A stretch of DNA of 64,000 nucleotides from Aphidius gifuensis (GCF_014905175.1 NC_057790.1:15712469-15776468); one strand, 5' to 3'. Numbered from the stretch's first letter, positions 1 through 19,700 are shown. Numbers and translations are program-made. The notes: generated from the letters alone by a model not told the origin.

Positions 1-13
1 AGTTTTATAGAAT

Positions 14-2841
14 TTAAACTTTTTCGATTCTAGTTGTCAGTGTGATCCAAGTTCCGTGACTTAGATCTTGTTGTTGTCTTGAAATTGCATTGTCTTGAAT
101 ACCAAAAAAATGCTTGAATGATTGAGTAAATTGTGATGATAAAAATGCGTAAATTATTGGATTATAACATATTGATGATTTTGCCAAGAGACTTGGCAAA
201 ATTGCAATTGAAGCCGATGGTTGAAACTGGAATTTTCAAATATATATAATTTTATTTAAGTCATAAATTATTATTTAAGAAAAAATTATTATGTAAATTT
301 TAATAACTAATAAATTATCATTCAAGAGATCCAAGATATTTTTATTTTTTAATTTTTTAATATGTTAGTGTCGTTTGAAAACTGGAGAAAGTTATTGTAA
401 ATATGTTATCGGAATAATGAGGCTTGCAAAATTTTGAATAATAATTATTGCACGACAAAATTTGAAAAATTTTTAATAAGTATAAAGATTAATTTACACA
501 AATATGATTATGTGTAAATTTAATTTAAGGAATTTTATTAGCATATTTAGTTTTTAAGTAGTCAAAAATTCTAAAAAATCAAAAGACAATTTGAATTTAG
601 GTTGAAAAAAAAAAAAAAAAAACTAATAATTTTTTCTTCAAAAAAATAAATTATACATAAATTATACATAAATATTTAAATTGAATTATTTTGACATTTT
701 TTTGAATTTATAAAATTAGCAATATTATTTTTAAAAAAATAAATGTCCTCATTATACAAGAAAATTTATAATAAAGACGTTTATAGTCTTTGATAGTTCA
801 ATTATGAAATACATATAAATGTATATAGTTTTTTTTTCTCCCAAAAGTAATATCTGTTTTTGAGAATTTGAAACATCTTACATTTTTTTCCTCACAAAAT
901 AAACTACAATAGAAGTTTTTAAAATTTTGTCATACTTATATTTAGCTGTTTAACAAATAAATTATCAAAAACTTACATGAAAATATTGCGCTGCAATAGC
1001 AAATATCGCATAAGGCATCCATGCAATTAAAAATGCAGTAATCATAATTCCAATCATTTTAGTAACTTTCAGTTCTCTTTTAGATCTTGAGCCTAATGAA
1101 AAATAAAGTAGTTTTTTTTCTTCATCAATATGTAAGTATAAAAAAAAAATCATTCCAAAAGTCTTAAATATTTACCTATTCGTTGTCTGACACGTTTTAA
1201 TTTGATAATAATACCAAAATAACTACTCAATATAATAATTAATGGTATAATTAATCCAAAAATAAAAATAAATGCAATATAAGAATCATTATGTGTTGTA
1301 GAATCATGAATTTCCCAAGAGACACTGCAGGATACATTTCCGCCTTCGGGACCGTAGCTACCCCAACCTAACAATGGAGGTAGCGACTGTACAAGTGCAT
1401 ACACCCAAACAAAACTCGCAAAGTACATTGCTGATCTATTATTCAATGAAAAACACTAACTATTAATTCATCATTATTCAAATATTTCATTTAATAGAAA
1501 TTTGCTTTCAAATTCTATACAATTTTATTGATTAAAATCTTGAAATTGATTAAAAGTTTTTATTTTTTTTACCTGGTACTAAGGGGTCGTGTTGGATTTG
1601 TAATAAGCATCCATCTCTCTAATGCCATTACTGTTAAATTACCAATACTTGCTAGGCCAAATGTAGACATTAGGCAAGCGTACCTTGAAATACGAGACAT
1701 GATTATCATCACCATCATCACAAAGTAAAATAATATGTTTGTATTATTTAACAAAATAATGGGGTGATGATAAAACAATATATATATATATTTATATTTA
1801 CAATAAAAATAAAAATAAACTTTTAATTATAAACGTTTAACAAATTGCAAGATTCTCAAGAGAAATAGATATATACTTTTTATTAATTAGTGAATCAATA
1901 GCGCAAATTAAAATGTCGATATTTTTGCTGGTGTATTTATTTCAATTAAAAATATATATATATATTGTTTTTAAAAACAAAGCAAAAAGAAAATGATATA
2001 TAGGTAATTAAAATGAATGAAAATATTTTACTGAGTATAGCTAACGAAGGCTTTTGTTGTAACATTTGTCAATTTAATGGATTTATTCAATTAGGCTTTT
2101 TTATATTCACATGAGTCGTTACCTTGTCTTTGAAATTTTTCATTAATATTCACAAAGAATTATTATTATTAATAATCTTGGTTCAATTGTAAAAGTTTCT
2201 TTAAAAAAAGTAGATAAAAAATAGAGATATGAATAATAACGAAGAACTTGAAGCAATTGATTATTCAACTAATCTGAGGATTAAAATTTTGTTTGTTATA
2301 TGGTGGTTAAATGTGGTATAGTCCGGACATGATTATGAAATTATTTTGTTAAAATTGTAGTTAAACATCAAGCATGATTTAAAATTAAAAAATGAATTTT
2401 CAAAAAACAATATAAAGTAAAATGAATTAATTGATGTAAATTATATTGTTTGATAAATTAATTTATTATTTTTACTTTACCATTTGCAAGTGGAAGTACT
2501 CCAGTACCATCCACGATTTAATGCCGATATAAAAGCTAACGGATTGCCGAAAAAAGCCACTAAAAAATCACTTATCTTGATGATAAATAAGACAAATTAA
2601 ATTATTTTAAAAACTAAATAATTAAATAAACATTTTGTTAATTTTCAATGAAATAGAAATAGTAGGTGTATAAACTTACGGCTAGATTAACTAAAACAAC
2701 ATTTGTTGGTGTCCAACTGTTGCTTGAATCTTTGATGATAACGATAATAACGAGTAAATTAAATATTAAACCCAATAAACCAACAGCTCCAAGTACAAAT
2801 GCAATTTGTTTATACATTAAATTACTTATGCCGATAGTCAT
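14..2841 (-). CDS. Pteropsin-type ciliary opsin (GPCR)
   Basis: Light-sensing seven-helix receptor of the insect ciliary-opsin (pteropsin) type. Six exons on the minus strand join in frame: 2841-2680, 2575-2481, 1683-1573, 1435-1176, 1092-977 and 226-14, giving 318 residues. Seen: the retinal-binding lysine is Lys264 in the segment LLAKSSICYNPIIY, which also carries the NPxxY motif (270-274). The helix 3 end has ERW (108-110) in place of D/ERY. Cys84 should pair with the Cys of GGNVSCSVSW, and the Glu of GPEGG sits where the family has its extracellular-loop counterion. The loop after helix 5 is basic (KLKRVRQRIG...RSKREL), fitting G-protein contact. Odd: helix 1 starts almost at the first Met, so the usual 20-40 residue extracellular N-terminus is missing; an upstream coding exon may exist beyond 2841. 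Very sure of an opsin, fairly sure of the ciliary subgroup. Confidence 0.93.
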
Positions 2842-3357
2842 ATTTTTAATATTTATTTAATTTAAAATAAAAAATTTATTAATTGATGTTTCTTTTTTTT
2901 TTTTTTTTTATTTCAAATATTATTCCGGTAATAATTCATTGAAACTGACAGGATTCTTTTAAAGTTTCAAGCTTTATGTGATGTATTTTTTTTGAGGACG
3001 AGTAGTGGTGGAATCCTGGCATGCGCATCATTTCTTGGGATGATAATTAACAAACTTAAACAACGAGTCATCATGAGTGACAAAAGAAAATTAATAAATA
3101 ATCAGAATAATAAATATAGTTTTATAATTAAAATTGATACAATACTAAAAGTAAATAATAAATATTTTTTATCGTAATCTTCTTTTTTCATTGACATAAA
3201 GAATCAAAAAAAAAAAATGAATAGTTAAATAAAATAAATAATAAAAAATTTATATTAGAAGAGAAAACATTTGTTTTTATTATTAAAATTTATTTTATTA
3301 CAAATGTATTAATTATATTTATTGGTTTTTTTTTTATTTTGATAGGTTGTAATAATT
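2842..3357. other. Gap between opsin and proteasome gene
   Basis: About 0.5 kb of AT-rich DNA with homopolymer runs. It should hold the upstream region (and possibly a missed first exon) of the opsin and the 3' untranslated end of the proteasome gene. A less AT-rich patch lies near 2991-3080. No gene is supported here. Confidence 0.5.
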
Positions 3358-4314
3358 TTACATATCCTCAGTATCACTGTCAGAATCTTCAGCCATAGCT
3401 TGTCTTGCTTTTGTTTCAGCTTCAGCTTTAATATTTGCTGGAATTCTTACATGTTTACCATTAGTATGTGGACCAACCCAGCTCATTTCTAATTCAAATT
3501 GTTTATCTTTTAATTCATCATGAACAAGATAAATAATTTTGGCAGCTTCTTTAACTAAATCACGACATGACATATCAGCAAGTTTCAATTTTTCAATTTC
3601 AGTTTTAGCTGATTGTTTTGCTTTACCAACAGCACAACCATAATAACCATATGATACACCTGATGGATCAATCATATACATTTGTGGTCCTTCAGCTTCA
3701 TAAGCACCAACAACGACTGAACAACCATATGGTCTTACTGCTGAATATAATGTATATGCATGCATATACATTGCAACACGTTCATTTAAATATTTTAATG
3801 GTATACCAATGCCATACTGTGAACGATAACTTGCTGCCTCAGAACGACCAATTTCAACAATTTGACGTGCATCTGATATTAAACCAGATACAGCCATACC
3901 AACATGTTCATCAATATTAAATATTCTTTTATTTGCACCGGCTTCATATAATTTTGATGTTACAAGTTTTTCAACAGCAAAAACAATACTATCCTTGCCA
4001 CGAAGACCAATTACAGTTCTAAAAAATAACCACTAAATTTGTATTGTATTTTTAAATTTATTATTATAAATGTTGTCAATCAACTTACCCGCTATTTTCA
4101 ACAGCTTTTTGAGCATATTCAACTTGAAATACTCTTCCATCGGGAGAAAATTGTGATGCCGATAAATCATACTAAAATTAATGACAGAAAAAAATGTCAA
4201 TGATGAGGTTAACAAAATTATATTTATAAAACAAAATATTATAACAATGAAAAATTTTATTTATTTTTATAATAAATTTTGATGAATACTTACACCAGTA
4301 CCAATTGAACTCAT
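3358..4314 (-). CDS. PSMA3: Proteasome subunit alpha type-3
   Basis: Structural alpha subunit of the 20S proteasome core (Drosophila Prosalpha7); it helps form the outer ring that gates substrate entry. Exons 4314-4294, 4171-4089 and 4018-3358 give 254 residues, matching the family's usual length of about 255. Seen: the N-terminal alpha-subunit signature [20 protein letters not shown], then [16 protein letters not shown], the [20 protein letters not shown] segment and an acidic tail [10 protein letters not shown] typical of alpha-3. The first exon is tiny (7 codons, MSSIGTG). The start is fixed by that conserved N-terminus. The upstream gene on the same strand is shaggy, but 4.5 kb separates them, so they are independent units. 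Confidence 0.97.
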
Positions 4315-5781
4315 TTTTTATTATATTTTTACTTCAAAGTATATATTTTTATTGTTGTTTTACTGTTTAATAAAATCTAGCGTGAATTAGCGAAAAAAAA
4401 ATCTCCAAACATAACTTGTCAGTCACTGTTGTTTGGAGGTTACAGGAGGTTACAATAAATAATAATGTTTTAATGTGGCGCTATTTTCCTCTCGACATTT
4501 TCTTTTTTTTTAACGGCGGGAAAATTTTAAATATAGGTATATTAGAAATTGTTACGATTATTTGAACAAACAATAATTGTTAATATTTTTATTGTTAAAT
4601 AAACCACAAAAATGTACAGTAGTTATTTATTCTTTTTTTTTTTTTTTTCATTTGACTCGTTCAAGAATTAATTTTTCAAGACTGTCAATACTCTCGTGTC
4701 AATACATTTAATAATTATATAGTATATTATGATATAATTACTACAAGTATTACATTTAATTAATTAATTAATTATACATATTCATATACATGTTTACAGT
4801 GTAAATATATTTAGCATTTATTTTAAATATGCATAAATATACACTGTTTTTAAATTTATTATTTTTTTCCATTTCAAATATTGTAATTATTGATTTAAAA
4901 AAAAAATCTTTGTTTTTTTAATTTATTTATTAATATTTACTGTGTTTAGAGTTTCTTTTTTTTTTTTTAATTATTATTTAATTTATTTATTTACTTTTTT
5001 TTATATATAGTTTATTCAACTTGCACTAGGAAACATCCTTAAATTTCCATGTAATTTTTATTAACGTATTTTTAAATCATTCAATCGTTTCATTTAGTCA
5101 ACATTCATACTAATTATATGCACCAACAAATAAAATTCCAATCGCTTATTATTAATTTATATTAATTCATAAATTTATATGTAAATTTTTTATACTATAA
5201 TTTTTACGTTTATAGTGTGGGTATTTTTTTTATTTATTTATTATTTCTCTATTCCGATTGTTTAAAAGTTTTTTTTTTTTTTTCATCTGTTGTTCACTGA
5301 AATCTGAGCGATAATAATAGTGCACGTGCAACGCAATAAACAATTTTTTTCTAATATAGTACATTCACAAATCAACATATCTTCAACGCAAATATTACGT
5401 TGTTTTATTTTTTTTTTTTTATCTTTTCTTCTCGCCTATTATTTGAAAGGCAATTTTTTCAATTACTCTATAAATTTATATTTCTTAAGAACGAATTAAT
5501 TAAAAATTATTAATCAACGTATTAGTGTGGAATATTGAGGTTGTAATCAAATGATTAATAATTGTCACAATGAATAAATTTATTTTTTAATTTTAGACTC
5601 TGATGGTCTTTATTATTATTTTTATTAATATTTATTTTACTAAAGGTATATATATATTTTAAAGGCTCGCATAATTTTTTTTTTATTTATTTTTGCGATG
5701 CTCCATGTGAAAAATTTTTAGACTTACTGAAAAATACAAATTTTACTAGAAAATAATAAATTTTAAAATGCAATAATTTGA

Positions 5782-5819
<38 letters not shown>

Positions 5820-8800
5820 GTCCCATTGGGAACGAGCTACAAAAACGTGTTGTCATATGACATAATTTTATGAATTCGTTCTCAAGATAAATCTGATTGC
5901 AAAAAAAAAAAAAAAAAGAAAAAAATCATTCTAGATATAAGTATTATCATCTTGGTATATATAATATTATTGATGGCCACCAGTGCCAGTTGTTGACAGA
6001 CATCAAAATTAATTGTATAAACAGTTAAAATTTATTTTTTTCTATCGACTTTTTTTTTTTTTTTTTTTATCTTCTTGAATTTATGAAAGTGTGAAATAAC
6101 TATGAAAGCGTGCGGTGTCATCGAGTTACATTGCTTTCTACAAGTGTGTAAAAACAATCTCCAAATTTTTTTTCGGAAACAAAGCATTCATTCATTATTA
6201 TTTTATTAAAATTTTCTGTTTCATTTTTTTTTTTTTTTTTTTATTAATCGTTACATAGAAAGCGAGTGCCCGCGGTTAATTTATCATCGGTATTATTATT
6301 ATTATTACTATTATTATTTTTATTTTTTTTTTATTATTAATAAATGGTAGTAGTAAGGGAGATACAAAAAGTTTTGAATAAGAACTTCTTATCAGCTTGA
6401 CAGACAGTTTAACTCGCAATAATGCTTTTTTTCTTTTTTAAATAATCGATTGTTCGAAGCTGATGAAAAATTTAACATTTTTTTTTTTAAATAGAACAAA
6501 ATAGATTAAAACGAAAGACAAAAAACTGGGCATTCCAAACGATAGATTCGATGAAAGAACATTATTTTTTTTTTTATCTTTTTTCTTTTTTACAAAATTT
6601 TTCTATTGAACTAGAAATAGTATTGCTTTCATTTGTGAATTAAATCGCATTGTACAATCATAAAGCGATAAATGTTTTTTTTATATTTTACAAATGAGCA
6701 AAACTGCGTTTTTTTTTAAAAAAACAATTTTTTTATTTATTTTTCCTTTTGTTATTTTAATTATTAAAGCGTATTAATTACACTGTCATTATTATTTCAG
6801 AAACAAAAAAAAAAAAAATTCATCGATATTTCATCCCTTAGATTGCTCTACAGCTCACAGCATTTTGGGTTTTCAAATATTTATTACAATTTTTAATTTG
6901 AAAAAGGAAAAAATAAATAAGTAAAAGAAAAAAAAATAAATAAAAATTAAAGCATTTTTCTTGTCAGCTGTATTGTCAAATTAACTGTGCTTTATTATTG
7001 CATCGTCTTTTTATCACACCCGTACAAACACACGAAAAAAAAAAAAAAAATTGGAAGAATAAAAATGAATAACATGTTCAATTTAAATTAAAAAAAAAAA
7101 AAGTGAAAAATTTTAAAAACACTAGATTAATTGTTGGTTTTTTTTTTTTTTTAAATATTTAAAAGCAATTTTTGTTGTTCTTATTGAAAAGACAAATCGA
7201 TTATGATATGTTTTGTGAATAATGCTAAAGACAACATGGCAACAACCAAATTAAACATGCAAAATTTATTTATTTTAAAAAAAAATTATCTAAAAATGAA
7301 ATAAGAAAAAAAAAAAAAATTTATTTATTTCATATTTTGCTGCACGAGAGAGATAAAAACAATAAAATTTAAATTATTATCTAATGACAAAAACTATTCA
7401 TTCATATAACTACTATCTTTTATCTTAAATTTGTTTTTTTTTTTATTTTTGTAAAATTGAAATAATCGTGGATATTCGCGCATAACGGTCATACATCTAA
7501 TATTTCTATATAAAACATAAGTTTTTGTAAAATAATAAAAAAAAAAACAGTTCAAGTGAAAGACTCCCTCCCAATGTACATTAAATCTCAGTCGTAAATA
7601 AGTTTGTTTTTTTGTTTTTTTTTTTTTTCTACTTAAATAAATTGTTGTTTTTATATTTCTAAGATTATCCCTCTATAATAACTAATTTCATTAATTTCTC
7701 AAATTCAGTTTGACCAATAAAAATAAAGAAAAAAAAAATGGCCAAATTATTTAGTATGGTCCACTTGCAGCGTATTCAAATATTTGTTTGTATTTTTTTT
7801 TTTCACATTAATTATACAAATGAATAAACAAAAAACTATATATAATAAAAATAATCAATTAATAATAGTAGTACAAATAAAAATAATATTAATAATACAC
7901 TCGACCATAATAAAAAAATTAATTCAAAGATTGAAAATGAACAGAAATATATTTAAAATTCGGTCACGTCTAAATTGTTTATTTTATTTAAAAATGAAAA
8001 AAATTTATTATATATATGTTATGTTCCATTTAACCGGATAAGTAAAAGTTTGTTTTTTTTTTTTTTTTTGACCAATTGTGCTTTTTTTATTTGCACCTTA
8101 TGTGATAAAGCTTTTTTTTTTTTTTTTTGTTTCTTTTTTTTTCGATAAAAAGACGATGCAAATTCGGTTTTTGACATTGCCTTCACCATCTTTGACTGAG
8201 CTTGAGTGATTTTATCTTTTTTTTTTTTATTACATTTGAAAAGCCTGATACCCAATTTTCTTTCTATATAAAATTCTGAAACTAGTCACAATTTCAACAT
8301 GTCTGATAACTAAAACCAACAATAATTTTAAAGGACACAAAAAATAAAAAAAAAAAAATATATATATATCAACAGATTGCTGTCCCGACCGAAAAAATAA
8401 AAAACAAAAAAAAAATAAATTACCCTGTGGAAAAAAAAAAAAGTAATAAACATTTTTATTAAATTTTTTTTTCGACAAAGTTTCGATCACTTTTCGGCGC
8501 AAAAAAAAAAAAAAAAAAAACGAAAAAACGAAAAAGTCATACTGCTGGTTTGTTGTTATCAAGACTAGCATTTAATTTATAAATAACAGGATACCCGCGA
8601 AAAAATGATGACTGTATATATATATATATTGTTTTTTTTTTTTTTTTTTTCTTCTGTTCTTGTTTGCAATCTCGCTTATTTTTGTATATTTTTTTTTTTC
8701 TACAGTTTTTTTTTAATTAATATTATATTTATTATATCTGGTTGTCTTGTTAAATAAATTTTTATCTTTTTCTTTTTTTTAATTATTTTTTTTATATATA

Positions 8801-8866
8801 TTTTTGTTTTTTTCGTATTTTTTTTTTTTTTTTTTTGCAACAATGAAAAAATAAATTGGCGGGCGC
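4315..8866. other. 4.5 kb A/T-homopolymer-rich region between PSMA3 and shaggy
   Basis: No coding sequence recognised on either strand. The stretch is dominated by runs of 10-20 A or T, short (TA)n tracts and many TTTATT hexamers (AATAAA on the minus strand). Its first part must contain the PSMA3 promoter; the part next to 8866 is likely shaggy 3' untranslated sequence, which is long in other insects. Where the transcript ends cannot be told from sequence. Open frames here translate to Lys- or Phe-rich strings and look spurious. Confidence 0.5.
5784..5817. repeat. (TA)n microsatellite
   Basis: An uninterrupted run of alternating T and A of about 33 bases in the region downstream of shaggy. 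Confidence 0.9.
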
Positions 8867-14070
<5,204 letters not shown>

Positions 14071-14665
14071 TCTAAATCGCCACGGCAGCCACCGCCACCG
14101 CCTCCTTCACTGACTATTGCCCTCCTCTTCCACAAGTCCTATAACCCTCTTTGCTGCTGTCACACAGTTTTCTTTTTTATTAATTTTTTTTTCTTTTTTC
14201 CCTCACAAAACTCTCTATCCAACCCAAAACAGTCCACCTTAGTTTTTCTTATAGAAAAAAAAACAACAAATTAATAAGCTTCCTCACAGAGAATTGAAGT
14301 TTTTTTGTTTTTAATGATGAAACAAACAAAAAATAATGAATTTTTCAACTTTCAACACAAATATTTAAAATTGAATAAAAAAAAAAATAATAAGTAATAT
14401 AATAATTTTAAAATCTAATCAAATTAAAATTCACTATTTTTTTTTTTTTTTGACTCCACGTAATAAACGTCACGCACATCAATGACAACCAATATCACAT
14501 CCCCGTTCTATTAACGCGAGCCACTCTGTTCCTTTCTTTTTTATTTTTTTTTTTTTTTACGACACACACAAAACACGCTTAATATTGAAAATCAGTCGGT
14601 AATACAGAGTAAATTGTGCGTTAACGCGTGCACGCAGTCCTTACGATCCCTCTGCCTCGTGATCG

Positions 14666-14702
<37 letters not shown>

Positions 14703-16559
14703 ATTCTCACCCCACTTGATAAGAAAAAAAATTTTTTTTTTACTCAAAAAAAAAAAATTCAGTCACATCTAATCCTCGGATAAAACTAAAACAAAAAAAA
14801 TAAATATATATTTAATAATTTTACTTGTCATTAGAGCCAGCAGTCGAATTCAATAAAAAGTAAAAAAAAATAAATAATAAAGACTGCGTCTCTAATAGTT
14901 GTATAGTAGTAAAAAAAAAAAAAATATTACAACCTTTATTTTACGTTGTGTCGTTCGCACCAGTTTGCACAACTGTCCCTCAGTTTCACTTGGCACAAGT
15001 CAGATTATCGTATATTAAACATATATATATCAAACGTGATATATACACACCACACAAAAATATATAATTGTCTCACTTGTAGACAGACAATGATTGCTAT
15101 TAATCCTGATTATTATATTCAGTGGTTAATTATTATTAAAATATATATATTGAATTAATTTATAAAAAGGGGACGTCTTGTGGCCTGTTGGCAGGAGTTG
15201 ATGATGGGAGAGTAGAGCAGAAGAGAGAGACCATCAGAAATATAAAAAAAAAAAAAAAAAAATTATAATCAACGTTTTTCGAATGGTTCGTACATGCGGC
15301 ACGCAGTACAACGGCCACCACCACCACCACCAGCAGCACCAGCAACAATAGTTACTGTCTAGTAGAACACTTGCACTAGAAAAAATAAAAATAATATTAA
15401 TTAATATAAAAACAAAGGCTTCACTATTTTTTTTTTTTGCTATAACACATACATAAATTGACAATAGGCACTTTAAATATCAACAATGATTTATTTAAAT
15501 TATTGAAAATATATACACTTTAGGTTAGTATTACTATATTTGAGGGAATCAGTTGGTAACGGTGGGATGATCGGGATGATGATGATATAAGGGATGAGGA
15601 GGGGATATATAACATACGAGGGTTGCGCGCGGGGAAAATAATCCCTCTTCTCTGTTTTTCAACAAACTCCACACTGTCTTTTCAACACACTGGCTTACTA
15701 TTACTGGCTTTATGTGGGCGGTGTCACAATTATTTATAATATTATTAAAACACTACATGCATATTATTTATTAGCCAAATACGAGTTCAATGAATTTTTT
15801 TTTTTATTATTATGATCGAGCTTGTATACCTTGTTTTTTTTTATCTCCTACTTTAACTCATTTTTTATTGTAATTTGTGTATTTTTTATTAAATTATTTA
15901 CGTACACATATTTAAAGCGTGATAATACTTGGCGGTTAAAATTAATCTATTTAATCAATGACACTAGTGCAAGTACCAATGTCTGCCATGTCCCAAATAT
16001 ATAAAATAATATTATTATGTCCCAATATGTCCTTCCTCAACGAAAATCCCAACGCTCAGACATTGACCTGCCTTCGGCTGAGATTAGAAGCAATCAAAAA
16101 AAAAAAAAAAAAATACGAAAATTACCGATGATAAACGATGAGTGTGTGACGTCATATTTTATTGTTTTAAAAAATAAACAATAGATGAAGCTACTTGTAG
16201 TCTGCTATTCACTGCTATTTTGGGTAGCCATTTTAAAGCGCGAATTTTTAAAAATTGAGTTTAGAAATATTATTAAAATTTCTACATTATCGATTCAATT
16301 TTTGGAAAATTTATTCGATAAATAGCGCTACCTGGCGTTGGATTGTAAATTTTTGGAGGGATAAAATTGGCGGGTAGAGGGTTCCATACACACATATACA
16401 CATTTTTGAAAAAAGTGTGATGAAAAAAAGAAAAGAGAAAAAAGATAGTAGGGATTCGCATCAACCAACACGCGCTGCTGCGTAAAATATACAACAGCGT
16501 GTTCAATGTTGAATCGTGCCCAAGAGAGAGCCTCCTTTTTTCTCTTCAGCGTTTGGTGG
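14071..16559. other. Shaggy upstream / 5' untranslated region
   Basis: Starts with a GC-rich leader (14071-14155, GCCACC/GCCGCC-like on the plus strand) directly before the shaggy start codon, probably transcribed. Beyond it are A/T runs, a (TA)n tract (14665-14702), a CCA-repeat patch near 15310-15345 and a G-rich block near 15545-15640. No coding exon is convincing. One or more shaggy promoters are likely here. Confidence 0.45.
14665..14702. repeat. (TA)n microsatellite
   Basis: Nearly pure alternating TA of about 38 bases with one interruption, upstream of shaggy. Confidence 0.85.
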
Positions 16560-16776
16560 TGTACGGTGTTCCAGTCTTCGCAAGTACACGGACCAGTCAT
16601 CATTTAAGTTTTGTCCAGCCAGTACATATGTACATAAACCACAAATAAATAGTGATTAAAAAAAATTAAAATTAATTAATTAAACAAGTGTTAATAAACA
16701 ATAGTGCAAATAACACCGGCATCGGCGTTTTTTGTTTTCAATATTGTTGGAAAATAAAACAGCAAAAAAAAAAAAG
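16560..16776 (+). other. Probable 5' untranslated first exon of the LRR gene
   Basis: A block of mixed composition ends at a consensus donor (AAAAAG then GTAAAT at 16777). The next good acceptor with exon-like sequence is at 20312, just 41 bases before the LRR start codon, so this block may be spliced to it across a 3.5 kb intron. The 5' edge is approximate. Inferred from splice signals and composition only. Confidence 0.4.
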
Positions 16777-19700
16777 GTAAATTCTTTAAAATTGTGTAAG
16801 TACAAATTTTTTATTTTCAACCCTGATTAATAATTAATTTTTAATTTCAATGCATTTTTTTCTTGTATCAATGCTTCATCAATGTTATTAAATTATTTAT
16901 ACCTGATGAATAAAACAAGCATTGAATATTTTTTTTAAAAACAGCATATGTCGAAATATCCCACGCGGCCAAATTCGGTTATTTTTTTTTTTTTTTTTTT
17001 TTTGGGAGAAATAAAGGGAAACGAGTGTTGAGGTGTAACGGACGCTTACCTGAGATTCGCCGAAAATATTCTTCCAGTCTCAAAATCACGCTTCTCGCTT
17101 GATTTCTTTTATACCTGAAAAATTTTTTTCCTCATGCATTTTCAATGCTATTTTTTGCTAATTTAATTTTACTATTTTCAACACGTTTTTCACATTAAAA
17201 CCAATAAAGAACATTAAATATTACGAGTCCTTTTGGTTTTTTTTTTTTTTTATATACTAAAATATATATACTGTCCTTCGACAAACTTAAAATGTTTATT
17301 CATCCGTTACTTTCTTTCTTTTTTTTTTCTCTCTCTCTTTCCTTTTATTCTTTTTTTTTTTTTTTTTTTCTTCCTTCCTTCCTCCTGGCCCGTCTCTCGT
17401 CTTCTTTCATTGTCTTTTTCTTCACTTTTGCGTTCTTTTATAATAAGATGAAAATCCCAATGGCAAAATTTCGGCCATTTTTTCCCAAAAAAAAAACATA
17501 ATAAATCCAAACAATAAACTCGTTTCCGGGTACTTGTTCTCACTCTATTTTTCATCTTGTTATATAAATACAATAAAATTTTATTAAAAAAAAAAAAAAA
17601 AAACAACATAATAATATATTTATTCAATTGTAATAATTAATAATATATAAATTAAAATACATATTTAAAGACTCCCCCCCCCCCCCAAGTTACCCTCTAA
17701 AGTTTCTTTTTGGTAAAAAAAAAAAAAAAAATGTTTCTAATGCCGGCGCGTGGATCCACTGACTTGCACAATAAAAAAATTTAATCATCTCAAATATTCG
17801 GATCTAAAAGAAAGGTCATAAAAAAAGGATGAACATGGCATCAATGAAATTAATTAAAATTCAAGCTCCATCAAGTATATATAATAATAAAAATATTATT
17901 TAAAAAAAAGAAAAATACACTTGAAGTAGTAGTGCGCGGCATTTAGGGTTGAATTGTATTTACAACAGTTGAGTGGCTCTTGCCGGGTGATTTTTAGGCG
18001 CCGAGTGCTTGTATGAATTATGTGAATTATGGGGAAGCATATATATATGTTGTTAGTATGTCATATTTTATGTACATACACGTTGCTTACAATTGCGTAT
18101 AGATTCTCGAGTCTTTTATAAATGCTCACTTACCAGCTGGTGTTGTTGCAACAATGGTTTCTTTTTTTTTTTTTTTTTTTTGTCGCAACACAACCCCCCA
18201 TCATCGCCACCACCGCCCCCCGTTATAATTTTTACAATAAAAAGTACATGAAATTAATACATTAATTTTTTGATATGACATCACTTGCAAGCTTTTATAC
18301 TTTTATGTTGACAAATAATAATGACTCGTCATCATCTTTATCAGTAATTTACTAATTTAAATTGATCTAAATAAGATACACAAGAGAAAGAGAAGACCCC
18401 TTGACACCACAAAAATTTTTCCTGCTTATGGTTCTTTTGATTATTACTATTATTATTCAAGTTATAATGATGCTTGAGTAAGTTCTTTTGGTGATATTAC
18501 TGGACATGGTCTTGGTGTGTATGTGCGAGTACGCGCGTTAATGTTCATCATCATACGGGCTCACTGAATTACTCACATGTCAATGCGCTTTTACTGTTTT
18601 GAACAATAGTTTCAAGGGAGACAATGACAAATCGACGGGAATCAAAACTACTTTGTCCATAACGATCTTTGCATGTTGTAATAATAATACTCTTGATTTA
18701 ATTTTCACATGACTTGATGATAAATAACTATTAAATCATGCTTGAGATAATTTTTTAAAATACCAAATAATATATATTATTTATTTTACTTTTCTTTTTT
18801 TTTCTCTCTCTCTCTCTCTATATACAAATGGTGTGATTTTGAATTGAATCAGAAAAACACTTGTGAATTTGAACGAATAAATTTGTATATTACAAAAAAT
18901 AATATCAGTTTATTTTATTGATTTATGATTCATTAAATTTCATACTTTTAAAATGATTATTTTATATTTGTAAACTGATTTTAATAATTATTTCTATTTA
19001 AAAAAAAAAAAAAAACTCAGCAAGTATTATCAGTTGTGTCAATAATTATTAAATATATTTTTAAATCAAACAGACAAATGAAAAAAAAAAGCTTTAAATT
19101 ATAAAGAAAAATTTTTATTATCAGTGACCCTTAAAATCACAATAATTTAATCAAATAAAAATATTTAACTATAAAGTAAATATATTTATCCCTAATACAT
19201 TATCTTGAAATTAAATTTCTCAGTATAATATTTATTTAATTTAATAATGAAAATAAATAATTTAAGAAAAAAAAATACGTCATGTTTCATTGAATCATCA
19301 TTGTGATTTGGTTTCTCAGAAAAACATATAGTATTTTATGTTTATTATCGTATATATTTCAGTGTAAACAAACAATACTTTTTTTTTTTTTTTATTCATA
19401 TTTATGACTAAGATGATTTCATGTTAAATTAGTCATTTTATTATTTAACAATAATATTTTTTATTGTTCAAAAAAATTTTGTAAACATGGCATTAACATT
19501 GTGTCATTGCTCAATTTACAAAACTATTGTATTAATTATTTTCCAGAAAAATGAATAATTTTACATAGCTGCACAAAAAAAAAACGACTTTTTTTTGTGG
19601 TCGTTTTTTTTTTTCTCTAGTATTAGGTACGTGTATTATTATGCTTGAACGTCAGTCGTCTTTGTGTCTGTCGATCGTGATAGTATACCTTTGAAAAAAA

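Noticed and set aside
3618..3920. Long plus-strand frame opposite PSMA3
   Set aside because: Shadow of the real minus-strand coding exon.
8019..8571. Open frames on the minus strand rich in Lys or Phe downstream of shaggy
   Set aside because: They are translations of A/T homopolymer runs with no domain, splice or composition support.
17233..17627. Overlapping open frames on both strands in a pyrimidine tract
   Set aside because: Low-complexity Phe/Ser/Lys strings caused by the T/C-rich tract.
18142..18168. Minus-strand exon-like piece reading ETIVATTPAG before a GTAAGT donor, reminiscent of shaggy TTVVATPG
   Set aside because: Its acceptor would be a long A run, no neighbouring exon fits, and the shaggy segment is already accounted for at exon 2.
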